Source: Thermoplasmata archaeon | Lineage (GTDB): Archaea > Thermoplasmatota > JAKEGO01 | Assembly (NCBI GenBank): GCA_022615805.1 | Contig: JAKEGO010000039.1 | Coordinates: 1-11,248 of the forward strand | DNA length: 11,248 nucleotides | Reading direction: 5' to 3' | Shown: piece after piece, positions 6,454 to 11,248 of the stretch | Layout: each line of letters begins with the position of its first letter | Position numbering within the stretch: the first letter of the stretch is position 1 | The notes under the pieces: generated by a model | Databases searched by the model: none | What the model was told of the DNA's origin: nothing | What the model saw: only the letters and a program-made list of their open reading frames with translations | Position numbers and translations under genes: made by a program

Positions 6454-7323
6454 TCACTGCCCGTTATGCCGATTCCGGGCTCCCGGCACGCCGCTTTGGG
6501 TGACGCCACGGGCGTCCCCGTCCACCCCCGTGTGACGAACGGATGAGATGGAAATGGTGCGAGCCAGATCGATCGTCAGGCCGTCGGAAGCCGCCACTAC
6601 CCACAAGCCCGTATCCTCCTCCATCCTGGCGGCGATGTGCTCGGGGCCTGCCTCTATCAGCCACTGGCCGAAGTGCGTGAGCACCGCGATCTCTGGCGCG
6701 ACCTTCTCAGCGAGGATGCGGGCCGTGGCCGGGGTCAGGTGCTTCACGTGAGTGATCTCCGTCTCGATCGTCACGTTGAGGACAAGGACGCGGGCACCTG
6801 CGAGGGCTTCGATCACGTCGGGGGCGAGTGTCGTGTCAGATGAAAGGGCGACGATGCCTCCGGATGTCATGGCCCTGATGCCGATCCCCGAGGCATCGGA
6901 GTGGTCGGTGGGCGTCGCTTCGAGGGACAGTCCGCCGAGGTCGAAAGTGTCCGCAGGCGATAGCGCGACGGTCCTCTCCGGAAGTCCCTGATGGTACGGA
7001 GATACCGCGGGGCCCATCCCCGTCTCCCCCCGGAGGACCGATCTCGAGGCCAGCAGGACCCCCCTGGACCTCTTGCCGCCATGGGTCATGGCCTCGATGA
7101 TTATCTCGGCGTCGCCATAGTGCTCGGTGTGCGCATGGGAGATGAGGACAGCGTCCGTCGCCCGAGGGTCGATCCCGTAGCGCCATGCGGCGCGGATCGC
7201 ACCGGGACCGGGGTCGATGTGCAACTGGGCTCCGTCCTGGATGACGATACCACCGGTCCGGCGGGTCTGCATGATGGTCGCGAACCGGCCTCCCGCTGTC
7301 CCGAGGAAGGTGATCCTCGTCAC
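6454..7323 (-). CDS. Metallo-beta-lactamase-fold hydrolase with altered HxHxEH motif
   Basis: This 289-residue cytoplasmic protein belongs to the metallo-beta-lactamase superfamily, on the side of the RNase Z/PhnP-like metal-dependent hydrolases. The N-terminal RITFLGTAGGRF strand-loop is typical. Metal ligands expected in the family appear as H63, H65 and H68 (SHAHTEHYGDAE), H141 (TPTDHSD), D163 (SSDTT) and H217 (LTHFG). The usual HxHxDH motif is HxHxEH here: E67 replaces the aspartate that normally binds the second metal. The start is a GTG, the only start codon after an in-frame stop at 7339-7341. A TTTATC box about 26 nt upstream suggests a leaderless transcript. The last 30 or so residues (after ARTISISS) are polar and probably disordered. 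The substrate is unknown; RNase Z is less likely because no flexible arm is evident. Confidence 0.85.
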   Translation of the reverse strand: MTRITFLGTAGGRFATIMQTRRTGGIVIQDGAQLHIDPGPGAIRAAWRYGIDPRATDAVLISHAHTEHYGDAEIIIEAMTHGGKRSRGVLLASRSVLRGETGMGPAVSPYHQGLPERTVALSPADTFDLGGLSLEATPTDHSDASGIGIRAMTSGGIVALSSDTTLAPDVIEALAGARVLVLNVTIETEITHVKHLTPATARILAEKVAPEIAVLTHFGQWLIEAGPEHIAARMEEDTGLWVVAASDGLTIDLARTISISSVRHTGVDGDARGVTQSGVPGARNRHNGQ

Positions 7324-7344
7324 GCGACGAACATGGCGTCAGGT

Positions 7345-7350
7345 GATAAA
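7345..7350 (-). promoter_or_regulatory. Possible TATA box of the MBL hydrolase gene
   Basis: TTTATC on the minus strand, 22-27 nt before the GTG start and just past the stop codon of the ZIP frame at 7367-7369, would give a leaderless transcript. Read-through from the ZIP gene is an alternative. Confidence 0.4.
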
Positions 7351-7366
7351 CTACTTTGCGGCGCCA

Positions 7367-8234
7367 TCAGAACATCAGGAGGCTCACGGCCATCACGAGC
7401 ATCCCGAGCACGAGGGCGACGATGACGAGGTGGCTGTGGCCGTACCTGTGGGCCATCGGAAGGATCTCGTCGAGGGAGATGTAGACCATTATCCCCGCGA
7501 CGAAGGCGAGCAGGGCGCCGAGGATGAACGGGCCGAGGAACGGCATGAGGATGACGAACCCGATCACGGCTCCCGTCGGCTCCGCGAGGCCCGAGAGGAA
7601 CGAGTAACGGAAGGCCTTCGAACGGTCGCCTGTCGCGTAGAAGATGGGGACGGAGACGGAGATCCCCTCGGGGATGTTGTGGATCGCTATCGCGAGGGCG
7701 ATGAGGACGCCGAGGGCGGGGTCCTCGAGGGCCGTCGCGAACGTCGCTAGCCCCTCTGGGAAGTTGTGGACTGCGATAGCCAGCGCCGTGAAGATGCCCG
7801 CGCGCATCAGGACCTCGTTGTCTCCGCCTGCGACGCGAGGTGCAGCGTTGCCTTCCCGGGACGCCCTCCTTTTTCCCGTCTGGGCACCTTCCGTGACACC
7901 TGTGTCCGTTCCTTCGCCGTAGCCCCCCCTCCAACGAGAAGTCGATGAACCCGTGGGGGTTCTCGTGCTCCGGGATGAGCAGGTCGATGGCGGCGATGAA
8001 GAGGATCCCCAGAAAGAACGAGGCTACCGCCCACCCCTCGCCGGCGTCCTCGATGCCCAGTGGCAGCAGCTCGGCGAAGGAGACGTAGACCATCACCCCT
8101 GCGGAGAAACCGAGGGAGAACGCCAGGTACGACACCCTCGGACGGCGGATGAAGTAGGCGATGGCGCTGCCGATGCCGGTCGACAGGCCGGCCAAGAGGG
8201 TCAATCCGAGGGCAATGGTCACAGAGCCCGACAT
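7367..8234 (-). pseudogene. zupT: ZIP-family metal transporter (ZupT-like), frame broken at a G7 run
   Basis: ZIP transporters move zinc, iron or other divalent metals into the cytoplasm. The N-terminal part (104 residues from the ATG at 8234) holds three membrane helices and ends at FIDFSLEGG. The C-terminal part, in another frame, holds five more, with the metal-site motifs HNFPEG and HNIPEG and the SGLAEPTGAVIGF and VAGIMVYISLDEILP blocks, which match ZupT closely. The frames separate at a run of seven G on the minus strand (7923-7929). Removing one G joins them into one 288-residue protein with the shift in the loop between helices 3 and 4. As written, the first frame runs on as non-protein-like Arg/Pro-rich sequence to 7320. 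The second part has its own ATG at 7807, but no plausible promoter was seen for it. A sequencing error, a real mutation and slippage-based switching are all possible. Confidence 0.85.
7923..7929 (-). repeat. Homopolymer G7 at the ZIP frameshift
   Basis: This mononucleotide run sits exactly where the ZIP reading frame changes. Six bases would restore the frame. Such runs are prone both to sequencing error and to replication slippage. Confidence 0.9.
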
Positions 8235-8253
8235 CTCACGGAAATGGGAACCA

Positions 8254-8265
8254 TCGTATTATTCC
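8254..8265 (-). promoter_or_regulatory. Promoter of the ZIP transporter gene
   Basis: On the minus strand GGAATAATACGA holds an AT-rich TATA-like core. It is centred about 26 nt before the ATG at 8234, with a purine-rich GGGAAAGG just upstream in the position of a BRE. It implies a leaderless transcript. Confidence 0.45.
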
Positions 8266-8282
8266 TTTCCCCGCCCGAAAAC

Positions 8283-8291
8283 GTTAATATC
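8283..8291 (+). promoter_or_regulatory. Promoter of the two-helix small protein gene
   Basis: GTTAATATC lies about 26 nt before the ATG at 8312, again giving a leaderless transcript. It is back to back with the ZIP promoter inside a 77-bp divergent region, so one bound regulator could affect both genes. Confidence 0.45.
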
Positions 8292-8311
8292 GGTCGCTCG
8301 ATAGGGAACCG

Positions 8312-8500
8312 ATGGCGGAATCGTATCCTCCGGTCGTCGGTCTCATCATCATCCTCTCATTCATACTTGCCCTCGGCTTCGGTTTCCTGTCATGGGTCGC
8401 CAGGAACCATTGGCGCGACCTGCGCCAGACGAGGTTCTTCGCCTACCTCGGCATCGTTTTCACCCTGATCTTCATGATCATGGTGATGCGGTATCTCTGA
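8312..8500 (+). CDS. Small two-helix membrane protein of unknown function
   Basis: I do not recognise this 62-residue protein. It has two hydrophobic segments, about 8-29 (VVGLIIILSFILALGFGFLSWV) and 42-60 (FFAYLGIVFTLIFMIMVMR). A positively charged loop (RNHWRDLRQTR, 31-41) joins them. By the positive-inside rule the loop faces the cytoplasm and both ends face out, giving a helical hairpin. A TATA-like box at the right distance and a divergent position relative to the ZIP transporter support a real gene. The shared 77-bp promoter region hints at co-regulation with metal transport, but nothing in the protein itself points to metal binding. Confidence 0.7.
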   Translation: MAESYPPVVGLIIILSFILALGFGFLSWVARNHWRDLRQTRFFAYLGIVFTLIFMIMVMRYL

Positions 8501-8564
8501 AGCATCCCGAATCGGCCGCGATCCCACCTGGCGACCGTCGAAATGGCGGGTTCAACCGTCCAAT

Positions 8565-8603
8565 GACCGGGCCCGGTCCCCCGTCCGGCCGATGCTTGGC
8601 CGG
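8565..8603. other. Two GC-rich inverted repeats between convergent genes
   Basis: GACCGGGCCCGGTC (8565-8578) is a perfect 14-bp palindrome. Just after it, CCGGCC (8585-8590) and GGCCGG (8598-8603) flank a 7-nt loop. They lie between the stop codons of the small membrane protein (+) and the hydratase (-). No T-run follows on either strand, so a terminator role is doubtful. They may be RNA 3'-end structures or protein sites. Confidence 0.4.
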
Positions 8604-8634
8604 CGTCAACGCGGTCTTCGCGTCGGTCCTTGGT

Positions 8635-9426
8635 TCACTTCCCCTTGAACGCGGCCTTGCGCTTCTCGATGAAGGCCGCCATGCCCTCCCTCTGGTCCTC
8701 CGAGGCGAAGCAGAGGGCGAAGCCCTCGGCCTCGATGTCGAGTCCTGCGCGGAGGTCGACGTCCATGCCACGGTCGATCATCGTCTTGGAGAGGCGGACG
8801 GCCACCTGGCCCTTCGCGGCGATGTTCTTCGCCAGTGTAATCGCGGCGTCCATCAGCTGCTCCGGCGGCACGATCTTCTGCACGAGGCCGATGCGGTACG
8901 CCTCGTCCGCGCCGATGACATCGCCCGAGTATATGAGCATCTTCGCGTTCCCGCGGCCCGCGAGGCGCGGCAGCCGCTGCGTTCCGCCGAACCCCGGCGT
9001 CACGCCGAGGCCGACCTCGGGCTGGCCGAACTTCGCCTTCTCGCTGGCGATCCTGATGTCGCACGACATCGCCAGCTCGGTCCCGCCGCCCAGGGCGAAG
9101 CCGTTGACGGCGGCGATGACCGGCTGCGGCATCGACTCGATCGTGTCGAAGACGCGCTGCCCTTTCTCCGCGAATGCCCTGGCCTCCAGCGCCGACAGGC
9201 CCTTCATGTGGCCGATGTCCGCGCCGGCGACGAAGGCGCGTCCCGCGCCCGTCAGTATCACGACGTCGGCGTCCCCGCCGCAGCGCAGGCCGTAGAAGGC
9301 GCACTCCAGCTCGTCGAGGACGTCCGCGTTGAGCGCGTTCAGCGCCTCCTGGCGGTCGATCGTGACGGTCGCTATCCTGTCCCTGACGTCTACCTTGACG
9401 AACTTCTGTCCGGATCCGCAGGTCAT
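8635..9426 (-). CDS. Enoyl-CoA hydratase (crotonase family)
   Basis: The enzyme adds water to trans-2-enoyl-CoA, or to crotonyl-CoA, giving the 3-hydroxyacyl-CoA used by the dehydrogenase encoded upstream in the same operon. The 263-residue protein has the crotonase fold signature. The oxyanion-hole segments are AFVAGADIGHM (65-74) and FALGGGTELAMSCD (110-123), followed by FGQPEVGLGVTPGFGGTQRL (133-152). Both catalytic glutamates of true hydratases are present (E117 and E137), which argues against an isomerase or hydrolase relative with only one. The start at 9426 is an ATG preceded by GGTGAGGGAG. A GTG at 9435, adding three residues, lies within that ribosome binding site and is less likely. 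The gap from the dehydrogenase stop codon is 10 nt. Confidence 0.92.
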   Translation of the reverse strand: MTCGSGQKFVKVDVRDRIATVTIDRQEALNALNADVLDELECAFYGLRCGGDADVVILTGAGRAFVAGADIGHMKGLSALEARAFAEKGQRVFDTIESMPQPVIAAVNGFALGGGTELAMSCDIRIASEKAKFGQPEVGLGVTPGFGGTQRLPRLAGRGNAKMLIYSGDVIGADEAYRIGLVQKIVPPEQLMDAAITLAKNIAAKGQVAVRLSKTMIDRGMDVDLRAGLDIEAEGFALCFASEDQREGMAAFIEKRKAAFKGK

Positions 9427-9436
9427 CTCCCTCACC

Positions 9437-10300
9437 TCACTCCTTGTACTCGTAGAAGCCCCTGCCCGTCTTCCGGCCGAGGTAGCCGGCGTTCACCATG
9501 TTGACGAGGAGCGGGCAGGGTCTGTACTTCGAATCCCCTAGGCCGCCGTGGAGGACGTTCATGATGGCGAGGACGACGTCCAGCCCGATCAGGTCCGCAA
9601 GAGCGAGCGGGCCCATCGGGTGGTTCATCCCGAGCTTCATGACCGTGTCGATGTCCTCCCTCGCGCCGACGCCCTCCATGAGGCAGTAGATCGCCTCGTT
9701 GATCATCGGCATGAGGATGCGGTTCGCGATGAAACCAGGGTAGTCGCTGGCCATGGCGGTGGTCTTCCCCATCCTCTTCGCGGTCTCGCACACCGCTTCG
9801 GTGGTGGCGCGCGACGTCCCCAGGCCGTTGATCACCTCCACCAGCTGCATCACCGGGACCGGGTTCATGAAGTGCATGCCGATGAACCTGTCCGGACGGG
9901 ACGTGGCCGAGGCGAGCATCGTTATCGATATCGAGGACGTGTTGGACGCGAGTATCGTCCCCGGCGGGCAGATGCCGTCGAGATCCCGGAAGATCTTCCT
10001 CTTTATCTCCGGATCCTCGGTCGCGGCCTCCACCACGAGATGGCAGGACGCCACCGCTTTCATGTCCGTCGTCCCCTTGATCCTCCCGAGGACCGCCGCC
10101 TTGTCGGCCTCGGTGATCTTCTCCTTCTTCACCAGCCTGTCGAGGCTCTTCCCGACCGTCGCGAGGCCCTTCTGGACGAACTCATCCTTGATGTCGGCCA
10201 TCACGACCTCGTATCCCGAGGCGGCCGCCACCTGAGCGATGCCGTTCCCCATGGTGCCGGCGCCGACAACGCCGATCCTCTTGATGCCTTCAGCTGTCAC
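9437..10300 (-). CDS. hbd: 3-hydroxyacyl-CoA (3-hydroxybutyryl-CoA) dehydrogenase
   Basis: This 287-residue enzyme interconverts 3-hydroxyacyl-CoA and 3-oxoacyl-CoA with a nicotinamide cofactor. The N-terminal Rossmann fold has GAGTMGNGIA (13-22) and D36 at the end of the second strand, which favours NAD over NADP. The expected active-site residues are S122 (SNTSSIS), H143 (GMHFMNPVPVMQLVE), E155 and N193 (PGFIANRIL). The C-terminal helical domain (residues about 188-287, ending GRKTGRGFYEYKE) is complete. The length fits the short Hbd/PaaH class rather than fused beta-oxidation proteins. The start is a GTG at 10300 with GGTGA 6 nt upstream. It is the first gene of a two-gene operon with the hydratase. 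No thiolase or acyl-CoA dehydrogenase lies in the window, so degradation versus synthesis cannot be decided here. Confidence 0.92.
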   Translation of the reverse strand: MTAEGIKRIGVVGAGTMGNGIAQVAAASGYEVVMADIKDEFVQKGLATVGKSLDRLVKKEKITEADKAAVLGRIKGTTDMKAVASCHLVVEAATEDPEIKRKIFRDLDGICPPGTILASNTSSISITMLASATSRPDRFIGMHFMNPVPVMQLVEVINGLGTSRATTEAVCETAKRMGKTTAMASDYPGFIANRILMPMINEAIYCLMEGVGAREDIDTVMKLGMNHPMGPLALADLIGLDVVLAIMNVLHGGLGDSKYRPCPLLVNMVNAGYLGRKTGRGFYEYKE

Positions 10301-10306
10301 AGTGCG

Positions 10307-10341
10307 TCACCGAGCGGGCATCGGGTAGGGTGGTAAAAAGC
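10307..10341 (-). promoter_or_regulatory. Promoter and ribosome binding site of the hbd operon
   Basis: On the minus strand GCTTTTTA (10334-10341) is a weak TATA-like box predicting a start near 10311, and GGTGA (10307-10311) lies 6 nt before the GTG start. The same T5 run, directly after the stop codon of the surface protein gene, could end that gene's transcript. AAAAGCTTTT (10336-10345) is a palindrome. Confidence 0.4.
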
Positions 10342-10349
10342 TTTTCAGT

Positions 10350-11248
10350 TCACCTTTCCGCCTTCGGGACATTTCGCTCCACGGACCTTGTCGGACCGCC
10401 TGGCGCATTGCCCTTGCCGGAGGGCGGCTTCCCTTTCTGGCCGACCGGTCGCTTCACCTTCGGGGCGGGCCGCGTCCTGGCTCCAGCGTCCGGCGCGACC
10501 TCCTCCTCATCTTCGCCAGAGACGTCATCCCAGCGCATAGGTGCAGAAGCGACCCTCTTGGGGCTTTTCACGGCCGCGGGGGACAGGTCCATCGAATGGC
10601 TCACCTTGACCCTCTTGCGGGGGGGCGCGGTCCTGACCGGCTGGCGTGGAGGGCGCCTGCGATGGACCTGTACGATACCGGTCGCCCGTCTCCCCATGAA
10701 CAGCGGCAGAAGCTCGACGCCGGCGAAGTGGGCCAGGGCTATCATGAGCAGCAGCCCGAGGAGGAGCCCCACGGCGAGGCCCAGGATGAGTGAAGCCTGG
10801 ATGGCGAAGGTCTCCGGCTTCTCCCGCGGGATGAAGTAGAACTGCTTCACGACGTATTCCTCCCCGAAGAGGCCAGAGACGCGGACGGTAATGTTGACGT
10901 ACCCGCCGGGTATCTTGGACCACCGCACGTCGACGTCGGTCGATCCGCCGGCATCGATCCAACCCGCCTGGACGACACCGATGTCACCATACCTCGATGT
11001 CACCTCGATGTCCGCCCACGGGATCGGTGCAGTGCCATTGTTCCATATGCGAACGGTGAGGTGGGTGGTGTTCCCCTGCCTCAGCCCCGCCTCGTTGTGG
11101 AGTAGCCAGACGTCGTGCGGGGAGGCCTCGATCACGGGAGCCCTGACCTCGATGCTCAGGTTGTTCCAAAGGGTGTCGTTCATGCTGGATCTCTTGGTCT
11201 GCATCATTACGTACAGCGGATAGGTCCCCGGATCGCTCTCGGCCGCCC
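10350..11248 (-). CDS. Surface protein, C-terminal part: beta-sandwich ectodomain, one TM helix, basic Pro/Lys-rich tail
   Basis: The gene enters from beyond the right edge. The frame is open to the last base, and the residues before the first internal Met (11205-11207) read AAESDPGTYPLYV, a typical beta-sandwich strand ending. I therefore treat it as 5'-partial, with 298 full codons visible. The outer part has at least one CARDB-like Ig fold (HLTVRIWNNGTAPIPWADIE through GGYVNITVRV) with possible N-glycosylation sites such as NTT and NIT. One membrane helix follows at visible residues about 147-171 (FAIQASLILGLAVGLLLGLL). The roughly 115-residue cytoplasmic tail is low in complexity and rich in Arg, Lys and Pro, interrupted by a short acidic patch (GEDEEEVAPD). 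No DNA-binding domain is seen in the tail. The function is unknown; it may bind nucleic acid or anionic partners through the tail. Confidence 0.75.
   Translation of the reverse strand, partial: AAESDPGTYPLYVMMQTKRSSMNDTLWNNLSIEVRAPVIEASPHDVWLLHNEAGLRQGNTTHLTVRIWNNGTAPIPWADIEVTSRYGDIGVVQAGWIDAGGSTDVDVRWSKIPGGYVNITVRVSGLFGEEYVVKQFYFIPREKPETFAIQASLILGLAVGLLLGLLLMIALAHFAGVELLPLFMGRRATGIVQVHRRRPPRQPVRTAPPRKRVKVSHSMDLSPAAVKSPKRVASAPMRWDDVSGEDEEEVAPDAGARTRPAPKVKRPVGQKGKPPSGKGNAPGGPTRSVERNVPKAER

Noticed and set aside
7320..7922. Downstream continuation of the first ZIP frame as real protein
   Set aside because: After the G7 run the product becomes Arg/Pro/Gly-rich with no membrane helices, while another frame over the same DNA encodes five ZIP helices with HNFPEG and HNIPEG.
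9427..9435. GTG at 9435 as start of the enoyl-CoA hydratase
   Set aside because: It sits within the likely ribosome binding site GGTGAGGGAG used by the ATG at 9426. The three extra residues add nothing to the family match, though it cannot be fully excluded.
8392..9504. 370-codon plus-strand open frame over the hydratase gene
   Set aside because: It overlaps a strongly supported enoyl-CoA hydratase on the other strand and has no family features.
11205..11207. ATG at 11207 as the true start of the surface protein
   Set aside because: The frame stays open to the window edge, the upstream residues (SDPGTYPLYV) look like a beta-sandwich strand, and no signal peptide follows the Met.

Overview
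The window looks like chromosomal DNA of a GC-rich archaeon, most likely a heterotrophic member of the Thermoplasmatota/Euryarchaeota. Three things point that way. TATA elements sit about 26 nt before inferred transcript starts, and leaders are absent or only about 8-17 nt long. A membrane-anchored regulator has an outer beta-sandwich region and an inner tandem winged helix, an archaeal style of receptor. Surface proteins have one transmembrane segment and Ig-like ectodomains. No rRNA, tRNA, CRISPR array or insertion sequence was seen. The placement is by style only; no phylogenetic marker is present.

Layout, left to right. At 1-231 there is an AT-rich stretch with a perfect 24-bp direct repeat, then the promoter of a NYN-nuclease/OST-HTH protein (232-1032, +). 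At 1033-1339 lies an AT-rich intergenic region with a possible terminator and two candidate promoters. Next come msrB and msrA (1340-2208, +), which overlap by ATGA, then a short-form serA (2300-3235, +), a 76-residue tail-anchored protein (3294-3524, +) and an 880-residue transmembrane regulator (3670-6312, +). The rest is mainly on the minus strand: an MBL-fold hydrolase (6454-7323), a ZupT-like ZIP transporter whose frame is broken at a run of seven G (7367-8234), a divergent 62-residue two-helix membrane protein (8312-8500, +), an enoyl-CoA hydratase (8635-9426), a 3-hydroxyacyl-CoA dehydrogenase (9437-10300), and the C-terminal part of a surface protein that runs off the right edge (10350-11248).

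How the genes relate. msrB-msrA form a two-gene operon for repair of both methionine sulfoxide epimers. The dehydrogenase and hydratase form a second operon covering two consecutive beta-oxidation or crotonyl-CoA steps. Most other genes have their own TATA box and appear singly transcribed. The most unusual locus is 3294-6312. It holds a tail-anchored small protein followed by a one-piece receptor whose gene has a leaderless promoter with a 15-bp palindrome upstream. Its ectodomain carries four related modules, two with acidic Ca-binding-like loops, and its cytoplasmic end has two winged helices. The ZIP frameshift is the main item needing sequence verification.
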